From Bugula neritina (Eukaryota > Bryozoa > Gymnolaemata > Cheilostomatida > Bugulidae): a DNA stretch of 64,000 bases. The stretch is from assembly GCA_964035545.1 (NCBI GenBank), contig OZ037769.1:16181133-16245132 (forward strand). Direction: 5' to 3'. Positions 53,281-63,079 of this stretch are shown one piece after another (position 1 is the first letter of the stretch; every line of letters starts with the position of its first letter). Below the pieces are notes generated by a model. It searched no databases. It was not told where the DNA came from and saw nothing but the letters and a program-made list of their open reading frames with translations. Both the position numbers and the translations under genes were made by a program.

Positions 53281-55641
53281 TTACTGTTTACTGGCACGTC
53301 TACTCTTGACTGCATCAACATAGGAAAAGACCGGACAGCGTGGTTGTGAAACGTGACTAGGGCTTTTCACTTCCAGCGGATGAATCTCGTGTGAGATTCC
53401 GCCGAGGCAAAAGTTGAGATTTTCGTGGTGATCACAACTCCCACGGCTCTTTGCCTGTTTTCCCATGCGAGGCCTCTCTAGACTTTCGTTACTGCCGCTT
53501 ATACCGCGGTCACGTACACAGTCTCTGAGACACGCTGGAAGTTGCCTAGTGCGTGGTCCTGGTCCTACGTTGGTATCTCCTTGCGGAGCCCCTCCCACGG
53601 GGGGTTTTTGCACTTCCGGACCCGTTTCTGGTTCCGGAAGTGGTGGTGATGGCAGGCTTGACGTTGGGGGCGGTGGGCGCACTTTCAAGGACGGAAGTGG
53701 CCTTTCTCGCCTCGCCAAGTCTTCCTGACGTGTCATGGAGGTGTTTCCGGCCAGGCTGACAGTCTCCGCCTGCCGAGACCTTCTCGCACAATGCGTCTGC
53801 CGCCCCGCTTCACCAGGGAGACGGCTATGCTTGTTGGTCTGGCAGACTTTGCACCGTCTCACTCTGCGCCGGATATCCCGCTCCATGTTGGGCCAGTACC
53901 ACCGGAGTTGTAGCTTGGTGACCACCCCTTGGACTCCTCCGTGAGTCTCCTCGTGGGTGTCTTGTATCAACTTCCGGCGGATGGCAACTGGGCAGACAAC
54001 CCTCTTCCTGGCTGGCTGTCTGCTGTTGGCGGCCAAGGTCATGGTCAGCAGACCATCTGGCCCGACCCGCAGAGAGCTCCAACGTTGACAGTACAGCCGT
54101 AACTCGGCGCATCCCTGTCGCCGTTGTTTACTACTGGGTCGTCGCCCTTCCTGTTTCGCTCGGTACACGTCGGCTACCACCCCAGGAAGGCTTTCCTGGA
54201 GCTTCGGCAGCTCCCTAACGTTACCAGCCCATACAGGTTTGGCGCGGAGGCTCTGGACAGCCTCCGGGGGCGTGTCAGCCCTCTGTTGGAGTAGCTGAGC
54301 AGGGGCGGTCCTCGCCGCCCGTGGTACCTCACGACAGCCTGCTCTATTTAGGCGGGCTCCGTGGTCTGTGTGGCGGAACGCCTCACTGTACCCATGTGGC
54401 AACCTAGCCATAGCCTGGCGCTTTCCGTTGCCTGTGCAGCCACGCGTCCCTGGAGGAGGGGAGGCGTGGGTTGGGACGGTCCTCCGCCCTCGAGACGGGC
54501 TCTGCTGAGGACCTTCCGTCGTAGCTCCCGACGACGGCCCAATGGCTTCCTCCTGGACAGGATGGAAGCGGCCCAGCATGGACCTGGGTGGTAGGTCTAC
54601 TGTCTCTGAGGAGGGGTTGACGCACTGCACTGAGATCTCTCCTTGTCCCGTAAGCCGGCTAAAGCTATGGGCAAGTTGGACTCTCGAGTGCGTACTTTCG
54701 ACAACTCCCAACTTAGAGGTTTGGCCACCGTCTACCTTGCAGCGGACGGTAGCCCGGGAGTGGCCTGGTATAGTACAGCTCCGTACTACCTGCACTGCTC
54801 CCGCTAGAGGACGACCAAACTTATCGACACAAGCGAGCTCTTTGTCGCCCATGATCATCGCAGATTTACTGAAATCGATGCGACATCCGTGTCGTTGTAA
54901 GAATGGCATCCCGAGGATGGCATCCTCGTTGAGCTGCCCGACGATAAACGTCTCTTGGATGGCCTGGTTACGGACGTAACCAGTTAGCTCAATAATGCCG
55001 TAGAAGGGAATGCACGACCCGTCTGCCAGGGTGCCATGATCCCCCTCATACGGTGCCAACCCGTCCTTGACCTTAGCGCTGAGGGTGTCAAAGAATTGAC
55101 GGCTAAGGAGGTTGGTGGTGCAGCCTGAGTCCAGGAGGAAGTTGGCAGGCTTGCCGGCTAGCTTTCCTGGTAGGAAGTAGCTACTTCCGTGTGGCTGCAG
55201 TTGTGTGTGCCGTGGTTGCACCTCCCTCGCTGTGGGTCGAGGGGTCCACGGTTGGCGGCGACTATTGACCAGCTGCCGAGGTTGGGGCGGTACGCCTTGT
55301 GGCGCCTGTACCGTTTCCCTCGCAGGCTCTGTGGTCAACCGTCTGCCGGCTCCGTGTTGGTGCTGGAGTGGCGTAGAGGACCCAGGCGGCGAGTGGCTTG
55401 AGCCTACTTGCCGCGGGGGTCGCCACTTCACAGCATCTCCGCGCGGCGCCCAGCGGGGCGACAGGCGCGCGGGCCTCCCTGGGTGATTCACAGACGGCCC
55501 GCAGGAGGTGGGAACATCTGCGGGCCGTGGTAGTTTAACCCTTGTGGGAGCTGAGGGCAGTTCCTCTGGAAATGTCCTGGCCTTCCGCATTCCCAGCAGA
55601 AGTGGTGCCCCATGCCTGGTGATTGTACCTGCGGCCCGCAA
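53281..55641 (-). CDS. pol: Pol remnant: aspartic protease plus integrase H2C2 domain, no reverse transcriptase
   Basis: A 786-codon open frame, -1 relative to gag. Residues 1-60 overlap the Gag end and are only translated by frameshift or not at all. The protease is at about 165-250 (FLLDSGCTTNLLS with the DSG active site at 171-173; ILGMPFLQ at 242-249). From about 360 to 500 is a compositionally odd linker where RT and RNase H should be. The H2C2 integrase zinc domain is at about 560-605 (H563, H567, C597, C600; CKVCQTNKHS). The tail is Pro/Arg-rich. No YxDD box and no DDE core are visible in any frame. The frame is open across both missing parts. Confidence 0.75.
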   Translation of the reverse strand: MRAAGTITRHGAPLLLGMRKARTFPEELPSAPTRVKLPRPADVPTSCGPSVNHPGRPARLSPRWAPRGDAVKWRPPRQVGSSHSPPGSSTPLQHQHGAGRRLTTEPARETVQAPQGVPPQPRQLVNSRRQPWTPRPTAREVQPRHTQLQPHGSSYFLPGKLAGKPANFLLDSGCTTNLLSRQFFDTLSAKVKDGLAPYEGDHGTLADGSCIPFYGIIELTGYVRNQAIQETFIVGQLNEDAILGMPFLQRHGCRIDFSKSAMIMGDKELACVDKFGRPLAGAVQVVRSCTIPGHSRATVRCKVDGGQTSKLGVVESTHSRVQLAHSFSRLTGQGEISVQCVNPSSETVDLPPRSMLGRFHPVQEEAIGPSSGATTEGPQQSPSRGRRTVPTHASPPPGTRGCTGNGKRQAMARLPHGYSEAFRHTDHGARLNRAGCREVPRAARTAPAQLLQQRADTPPEAVQSLRAKPVWAGNVRELPKLQESLPGVVADVYRAKQEGRRPSSKQRRQGCAELRLYCQRWSSLRVGPDGLLTMTLAANSRQPARKRVVCPVAIRRKLIQDTHEETHGGVQGVVTKLQLRWYWPNMERDIRRRVRRCKVCQTNKHSRLPGEAGRQTHCARRSRQAETVSLAGNTSMTRQEDLARRERPLPSLKVRPPPPTSSLPSPPLPEPETGPEVQKPPVGGAPQGDTNVGPGPRTRQLPACLRDCVRDRGISGSNESLERPRMGKQAKSRGSCDHHENLNFCLGGISHEIHPLEVKSPSHVSQPRCPVFSYVDAVKSRRASKQ

Positions 55642-56438
55642 GGCTCACGGGCAGTATCTACCTGGCTTGGGGAAGCTAATGTGGTGACCAGTTTATCTAG
55701 CATGTCAGTCATCTGTGCGACTTTTGACGCTAGTGACATCTGGTTCACATTAGCCACCGCGGAGGGTTCCGCGTTTGGTTCGGCGTGAGCAGTAGTGTGC
55801 TCCGTGGTCACCTGGCGGGAGGCCACGCGGTTGCGGTGCATATGAGTCGCCAAGAGGTAGGCTTCTCCCACCGCAAGTGCATCTTCGACCGTGGTGACTC
55901 CCCTCGCTTGGAGTTGATGGTGGAGCCCCAAGTCGTTGATGGACTGCACGAAGGCATCATAAGTATACCTCTCACGGTGTACTGGAGGCAGATCGCGGAA
56001 CGCGATCTGCGCTAGTGGGTACACCGTGGCAGCGTGCTCTTCTAGCGACGTGTGAGGATCACGCTGCATCCTTTGTAGACGGGCCCGCGCATCTATGGGG
56101 GAGATGCCAAAACGGGCCCGCAGAGAAGCATAGATTCCGTCTATGTCAGGTCCGGCTCCGTACGGCTTAGCTTTGCCCGTCAGCGCCATCCTGAGCTTGA
56201 GCAACGCCACCCTTGGCGGCCACTCCGCAATCTCCATCACATCTTGGAATTCTTGGATAAACTGCTCCACTGCTTCTTCGCCTGTGAAGGTGGGTGCCTT
56301 CAGCCGGTATCTGTCTTCACCATGCTCTCTAAGAATTCTCACTTCTTCATCTAACACCACTGGTTCCACAGGTATATCAACATTATCTCTCTCACCTTCA
56401 TTCAGTGGAATGGGTAGCTCCGTGCCGTCTTCTGCCAT
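55488..56438 (-). CDS. gag: Gag polyprotein of the LTR retrotransposon
   Basis: 316 aa from the ATG at 56438 (the frame is open a few codons further upstream without an ATG). The N-terminal and central part is Ty3-type capsid-like (FIQEFQDVMEIAEWP, LKLRMALTGKA). Near the C-terminus is one CCHC zinc knuckle, CWECGRPGHFQRNC. Pol follows in the -1 frame with a 154-nt overlap, as expected for ribosomal frameshifting. Open and apparently intact. Confidence 0.88.
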   Translation of the reverse strand: MAEDGTELPIPLNEGERDNVDIPVEPVVLDEEVRILREHGEDRYRLKAPTFTGEEAVEQFIQEFQDVMEIAEWPPRVALLKLRMALTGKAKPYGAGPDIDGIYASLRARFGISPIDARARLQRMQRDPHTSLEEHAATVYPLAQIAFRDLPPVHRERYTYDAFVQSINDLGLHHQLQARGVTTVEDALAVGEAYLLATHMHRNRVASRQVTTEHTTAHAEPNAEPSAVANVNQMSLASKVAQMTDMLDKLVTTLASPSQVDTAREPCGPQVQSPGMGHHFCWECGRPGHFQRNCPQLPQGLNYHGPQMFPPPAGRL

Positions 56439-56454
56439 GACTGCTATACGCAAG

Positions 56455-56472
56455 ATCCCACCGCTGCCACCA
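56455..56472 (-). promoter_or_regulatory. Primer binding site, tRNA-Leu type
   Basis: One base inside the 5' LTR the minus strand reads TGGTGGCAGCGGTGGGAT, the exact complement of a 3' end ATCCCACCGCTGCCACCA, which is that of animal tRNA-Leu (AAG-type) with CCA added. Confidence 0.85.
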
Positions 56473-56473
56473 C

Positions 56474-56826
56474 TGTAGTAATTTGTGCAATTACTGAGCG
56501 TGAGTTATTTACTTGCGTATAGTTAGTTGGTTATTCTGCTAGTAATTACTAGGGTAGCTGTCGAGTAATTATATTTATTATCCACAATAAAGCATAAAAC
56601 AAACATCACATCAAATTATCCTATACATCAGTCAACTACTAACACATGTTACTACTTCAAGCCTCCGCTTACAACAACGTGATATAATGTTAATAACCCG
56701 GGAAGTGTCACGTGAATCGGAAGCATATCTTCCGGAGCTGCTAATTGGTTGCTACATAAGGGTCTAAGTATTCCAAGAGTAGAGAGAGGGCGATTCCCGT
56801 ATTTGTACTTTGCACTACTCACTACA
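56474..56826 (-). repeat. LTR (5' LTR in element orientation)
   Basis: 353 bp, same sequence as 51556-51908. The downstream host flank starts atattgtgag. Confidence 0.95.
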
Positions 56827-58340
56827 ATATTGTGAGTGCTTTGAATAATTGTAGAACCACCCATTTCTTCTAAACACTTCCTAGCTAGATGTTTAAATAA
56901 TTTGCATAGACTTATGGCCTTAATTTTGGATCGTGCGCGTGTTTATGCGCGAATATTACGTTACATAATAATTATTACCACGTGATTGGTAGTTATCATC
57001 TGGGAATGCTGTCGGTGTAGAAAAAGCAATACGTTAATCGCTACAATTAACCTGCGCTATTCAAAATTAAGTAGTCATGCTCTGGAACAATCATTATCAA
57101 ATTCCTCATGGCAATGCATTACACACTGCGGCCTGCAGAATTCTGCTAAATATTGAACTTCAGGTACATAAATTGAATCTTCACAAATGGAATTTTTAGT
57201 TTTGATGAATCCAACTCGAAATAATTAGTTTTTTTTTTAAAATCCAGCATTTACTTGTGCTTAGAATTTGACTGAAACCGTTTTGCCAGTGCGGCCTTTG
57301 ACTTTGTTGATGTTATAATCTCACAGTTTGAGTTTGACTTTGAATTGCTGTTAGTGTTAGTGTTACACTTACACTTACAGTCACACTGACACTTTCACTT
57401 TGACTTACAGTTACAACTATACAAGTTAGTAGTTAGTGTTACACTTACAGTTGCAGTTACTCTAACTCTTAGTCATAAGAGTAAGAGATAAAAGTAATTC
57501 AAGCTGTAAGTGTAACACTAACTGTAAGTCATACTCATAGTCATAGCATTAACCATAAAGTCATAGTGATAGTGAATAGTAATAGTGATAGTCGGTGATA
57601 TTGATGATCATACTCATACTGATTGAGTGGTACTGGTACCAGTAGACGTAGTAGTGATACCCAAGAGTCAATCTCATAGTCATACTCATATTCAATTTCA
57701 TAGTCACACCTTATTAAACTTGGAATAATATTAATTAAGCTGATAGGCTATTGTAATACTAATTGTTAAATTAAATGTCATTGTCACGAATTTATAACTT
57801 CCATGTGTCTTTGGGCTTATTCATATTTATACTGATCTTAGTAGTAATTCTTACAGTTTGAGTTACCCTTAACCTTATTAAGCCTTAGTCCTTATAGCTT
57901 ATTTTACATTATTCTTCACTTCCTGTGAGCTATATGCTATTGTAGTAACAATAATAGCTAGTCTACACTGCTGGTTATTTTCACATTTTATACTTGTCAA
58001 ACATTTAAAAATTATGAATGTACCAAAAATGATACTTGTAATACTAGCAGTATTGTAAATATAGTAGTAATTTTTATATTTTGTGTAAGTCTTACTCATA
58101 TTCATCAACATTAGTCTTTTAAATTTGTAGATAATGTGATTGTAGTACACTTATTTGAGCTATAGAATATCAGTTCAATTAGTACTGTTCTTGACCTTAT
58201 ATAGTGCCTTCTATATCCTAACATTTATTTTTCTCGCACACATATTTTTATGCTTGGTAGATTTGGCAAATCTCGGGCTTTTTAATGTAAAAGTGGCATC
58301 TTTTATCATTTAAGTATTTATAATTCTAGTCGATCAAGAA
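56827..58340. other. Region upstream of ABCB6
   Basis: No gene seen. At 57335-57700 lies a degenerate mixture of 'gttagtgttacacttacagt' and 'catagtcatactcatag' motifs in both orientations. The rest is AT-rich; the ABCB6 promoter should lie near its right end. Confidence 0.55.
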
Positions 58341-61300
58341 ATGAAATACTGTCCAGTGGACCAAGATCTTTCCCATCCGTGGAGCAATGGCGGTTTGGCC
58401 CCGTGTTTTAACGACACTGTCGCTACAAGCATAGTGTTTGGTCTAACGGTGCTACTCAGTCTATGTCAGTTCTCTCTCTACTACAGACACTCTTCTAGGA
58501 ACGTCTCGCATCAGCTGAATCTTAGGAAAACAAAGCTATTTCTTCTGCATATTATAATTCACGTGTTGCTGATAGTGCTACCAGTAGCTACTCTATTTAG
58601 TTATGTATATTACGTGCAGAGTGGAGCTGTATTTATCTATCAGATACTCACATCACTATTTGAAGGCAAGTGTTATAAATTGGTACCAGCAATTTTGCAA
58701 AATCGATTACCCAAGATTTTTTGTATATAAATAGCTATAGAAACAATTGCATTGTCTTTTGTTTGAGCACCTTTCTTTGTTTTTTTTTTGTATTTTATCC
58801 CATGTTCTAATTTCTAACCCTTAGTCGTAAGATATTTGAATGTCAAGGACATTTGTAGTTGCGTCATGGACCTTAGCCTTAGTTCTCGTGATATTAGAGC
58901 GGAGAAGGCTGCTCCCGGTCACCCCCGGTCGAGCACACGGTCCAGCCCTGCTAATCATTTGGATCTTCAGCTTCATTGTGGCCAATATGCCTTTCATTAG
59001 CTGGTGGGGAAAGGAGTGGTGGTGGAGATTAGAAAGGTAACATACGTCATTACCTCATGCACAGAGTGCTGCTTGTATACTCAGCCTCTGCAGCTGAACC
59101 CTTCCTTGTAGGCGTTAACTGAAAAATAAATAACCATCGCCTTCCAGTCACCATAATGTCTATGTTTTATTATACTAAAGCTGAGAGGTATGTTTTGGCT
59201 TTTTGAACTTTTGCCTTGATTTATCATTGAAGTTACGGCAGATATGTTAACCATATTGTAGTAAAGAAGATGCTGTTAGGTTCGCTCTTTGGCTGCTGAA
59301 GTACGTTTTCTCTTTCCTCGCCTTTATTATTGGTCTCTGTGTGGCTCCTGCTCTGGCGAATACAGCGCCTGATGCCTACAACAATATCAACGATGCCGAG
59401 GCGGGGCGTGCTGTAAGTGTTCCCTATCAACACCCTTCTAGCAGAGCATAACTCTCTACTAATACAGGACTAATACAGGCTAACTCTTTTTACTAGATAT
59501 AGTACTTTAGGTGGTTAGCATAGCTAAAAGAATATATCTGCTAGTTTAAATTACCATGTATCATAATTAAGAATATTTTACAACTTTAATATAAAATAAC
59601 GCAAATCTGTGACTTTCAACGGATCAATCAACTGCTGGCTAAGTAAATTGTAGAGAGGTAATAAAAGTAATACTAGTTATGATGTAATACTAGTTATGAT
59701 GTAATAGTAGTTGTGATGTAATACTAGTTATGATGTAATACTAGTTATGATGTAATAGTAGTTGTGATGTAATACTAGTTATGATGTAATACTAGTTATT
59801 ATGTAATACTAGTTATGATGTAACACTAGTTGTGATTTAATACTAGTTATTATGTAATACTAGTTATGATGTAATACTAGTTATGATGTAATACTAGTTA
59901 TGATGTAATACTAGTTATGATGTAACAGGGTGTCATCGGCTCTGCTAGTGGCTCAACGTGGAAGGGGTTCTTCGGTAAAGTGAAGACCATTGCTCCTCTG
60001 GTATGGCCGAAGGGTAACTTCTGGCTGCAGCTTTGTGTCATCCTCTGTGCTCTGATTCTAGTGGCTGGGAGAGTGTGCAATCTGTATATACCTATCTACT
60101 ATAAGTACATTAGTAAGTATTCTATCTACTATAAGTACATTAGTAAGTGTTCTATCTACTATAAGTACATTAGTAAGTATTCTATCTACTATAAGTACAT
60201 TAGTAAGTGTTCTATCTACTATACGTACATTAGTAAGTATTCTATCTACTATAAGTACATTAGTAAGTATTCTATCTACTAAAAGTACATTAGTAAGTGT
60301 CTACTGTTTAATTATGTGAGAATGCTACAAATCTAAAATATTCTGACAGTTTCTATTTGGTTAATAGCCAAAATCTTCAGTTTTTATTCCTTAATTTTGC
60401 AATAAATTCCAAACAAGTTGCAATGACTTTATTTATAGACAATTATACTAAAGCCAAACCAATGGTCCCGTGAATATTCTCAACTAATAAAATGCCAAAT
60501 CACCTGATCAAATTAGATTCTACATATTTCCTCTTAGCCTGCTTGACCTCCACTTCATATTTATTAACTGGAGTCGTGGCCGTAGAGCTCTCTTCTCAGT
60601 TGGGACACATTCATCAAAAGGACTACTTCTGTTAAAAAATTAAGGCTAATTATTTTTTTCAAAACCTTTACCAGGTTAATAGTATAATAGAATCCTGTGA
60701 CATGGAAAGCTGTGGTGTATGATATTTATGTATATGCATTATGTAATCAAAGAATTTATCTTGTAAAAAGCAGCATGGATTAAATTTTGCAAATTTAAAA
60801 AAGTTTGATCAGCTACATTTACGGCTAGTTGCTCAGTGTTTTCTCCCCAAGGCAAGCTGATGTCAAGGGAAGATAACTCATTTTACTTTTCGCAGTTGAC
60901 GACGTTCAGAGCCGGTTCTGCTGGGATCTGATATTAGTCTGGGTGTTCCTACGGTTCCTGCAAGGAGGCGGGTCGGGTGGTGCCGGCTTCCTCTCCAACA
61001 TGAGAACCTTCCTGTGGATCCGAGTCCAGCAGTTCACCACCAGACAGGCTGAGCTGAAACTCTTTGCCCATCTCCATCGGTGAGTCTCGTTTTAGTGGCT
61101 GTAAACAAGTCCTGGAGTTAGTAGTTGTCTCCCTTTACACTTGTTTATCTTCCAGCAACTCTTCAATGCGTCAGTAGTTAATGTGTTTATAATGGCACTT
61201 ACCATTTCTGTCATTCAACTCTCCTTGGTAACTTAGGAATCACGCACTGGTTGTTAGCAGCGCTGGTAGAAATGGTGTTTTGTTGTTGGTTTAAATTCCA

Positions 61301-63079
61301 CCAGAAGCTTCGTAATGTCAGAAAAGATTTTTCAATTCGTACTCTGCTAGCATCGAAGCCATGTTGCTAGCGTGTTTAAGTGTATAGTTCATAGCCACCT
61401 TACACACACCCTCATCTTGTGATATTTGCTGTATCCTAAGGCTATCACTGAGATGGCATCTGTCTAAGAAGACGGGAGAAGTGCTGAAAGTAATGGACAG
61501 GGGAACTACTAGCGTTAACAATGTTCTCAGGTAGCGTCTGCTTTTACACTCTCATAGCAGTGAACAATCCACTCAATACAACTCTAACTCTTCTAAGTTA
61601 ACTTATCAGTGGTGTATTAGTATCACCTTGTAATGGTGAATGAGGATTTTTTAAATTCTGCAAGACATTTGACCAGGACAATGCTATTGAGTACATTTAT
61701 GATGTTATTTACTTGTGTACTATAAGCTTGCTATTACTATATTTATAATGTCATATACTTGTGTACTATAAGCTTGCTATTACTATATTTATAATGTCAT
61801 ATACTTGTGTACTATAAGCTTGCTATTACTATATTTATAATGTCATTTACTTGTAGCTACATGATGTTCAACCTTCTACCTACTATAGCTGACATAGTCA
61901 TAGCTATTGTGTACTTCATCTCAGCTTTTGACATTTACTTTGGACTTATAGTCTTTGGTACCATGTTACTATACCTCAGTGAGTATATATATAGTCTTTG
62001 GTACTATGTTATTATACCTCAGTGAGTATATATAATATAGTCTTTGGTACTATTTATCCTATATAGTTGCTGCTCTAAAACTTTATCTGAATAAGTATGT
62101 TTACATTCCTGCTTAACAATTCAACTGGTTCCTATGGTTAGGAAGGAAACTGTAAGACACAATCTTGATTGTTTACTATAATTCATAACATCTTTTTCTG
62201 GTTTCTATTATATTAGTCTTGGATAATTGGTTGGTTTTTCTTCTCTGCCATCACCCACCTTTCTCTCCCATTACATCATCATCCTTCTGCATTACCTCAT
62301 CATTTTCTGTATTACCTCATTTTTCTGTATTACCTCATCCTTCTGTGTTACATCATCTTGCTGTATTACAATCCTCTGTTAATGTCATTAGTCGGTACAA
62401 TCTTGGTAACCGAGTGGAGGACCAAGTACCGCCGGGCCATGAATCTTCTAGACAATGAGCTGAACTCCAAGGCCGTTGACTCTCTCATCAACTTTGAAAC
62501 AGTCAAATACTATGGCAATTCCGACTTTGAGGTGGACAGATTTGATAAAGCAATCCTAAAGTTTCAGGTATGTTTACTTTCTTTACGTTTACATACCTTG
62601 TTCTAGCTGTCAAGTACTTTACACACCTGAGTCTAGCTGTCAAGTACTGTACACACCTGATTCTAGCTGTCAAGTACTATACATAGCTGTACATATACTG
62701 TGGTGAAGGTATAATTTCATGCGAAATGCTGCACTAGAAGTTTTGTTCACACCACAAACAAATGGTTCAAAATTTATGAACTCATGCATGAACTCAACAT
62801 TTGTCCATCGATGAAAACAGTTTTGATATTTGAGTTCTGAAAATCTAGCTTGATTTTGTAAAGAATTTTTTTCTTGTTATCAATTCTATTGTTATTTTCA
62901 TATATTGTGTGGCCCACGGTGTAGCTGCTATTTGGTGAAGTTATTATAGCCTATTGAGAAATACTCATCTTATTGCAGGCAGCAGAGTGGAAGAGTACAG
63001 CATCATTAAACATTCTGTCTCTTGTCCAGAATACAATTATTACAGGCGGCCTGATTGGAGGATCACTACTCTGTGCTCT
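58341..63079 (+). CDS. ABCB6: ABC transporter B6 (half-transporter, TMD0-ABC type), 5' nine exons, continues beyond window
   Basis: Exons 58341-58665, 58859-59036, 59262-59412, 59929-60112, 60896-61079, 61441-61530, 61857-61978, 62392-62567 and 62979-63079 join in phase to about 503 codons; the last ends in phase 2 at a donor, and the nucleotide-binding domain lies to the right of the window. Landmarks: N-terminal TMD0 with the PCFNDT motif, [79 protein letters not shown]. These are typical of ABCB6/HMT-1 transporters of porphyrins or metal-thiol compounds in mitochondrial, lysosomal or plasma membranes. Intron 1 appears to use a GC donor (GAAG|GCAAGT). Introns 3, 4, 6 and 9 carry splice-junction minisatellites. 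Confidence 0.93.
59668..59928 (+). repeat. 17-bp minisatellite ending at the ABCB6 intron 3 acceptor
   Basis: About 15 units of gatgtaatactagttat. The last unit reads gatgtaacag|GGTGTC, so the acceptor replaces 'taatac' of the unit. Confidence 0.9.
60092..60301 (+). repeat. 30-bp minisatellite spanning the ABCB6 exon 4/intron 4 junction
   Basis: Seven units contain ctactataagtacatt followed by agtaagt(a/g)tt. The first unit contains the last 20 or so coding bases (IYYKYI) and the donor ATTA|gtaagt; all seven units repeat that donor. The 30-bp period keeps the frame open until a stop in unit 7. Confidence 0.92.
61709..61856 (+). repeat. 46-bp minisatellite ending at the ABCB6 intron 6 acceptor
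   Basis: Three units begin tacttgtgtactataagc and end ttataatgtcata. The array ends at the exon: gtcatttacttgtag|CTACATG, where units have gtcatatacttgtgtacta. Confidence 0.88.

Larger units (their letters stand above)
51556..56826 (-). mobile_element. Ty3-type LTR retrotransposon, full-length but lacking RT, RNase H and integrase core
   Basis: Two 353-bp direct repeats (51556-51908 and 56474-56826) flank 4.56 kb and appear identical by eye. They begin TGTAGT and end ACTACA and are flanked by atat on both sides (4-bp target duplication). On the minus strand the order is LTR, tRNA-Leu primer site, Gag, protease, a spacer, integrase zinc domain, a Pro-rich tail, an extra zinc-finger ORF, a G-rich tract (gctggggggggcgg) and LTR. 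It is much richer in GC than the surrounding DNA. Matching LTRs imply a recent insertion. Without its own reverse transcriptase it must have been copied in trans. Confidence 0.9.

Noticed and set aside
53465..55486. Plus-strand ORFs opposite pol
   Set aside because: Antisense shadows in GC-rich DNA with few stops; no family features.
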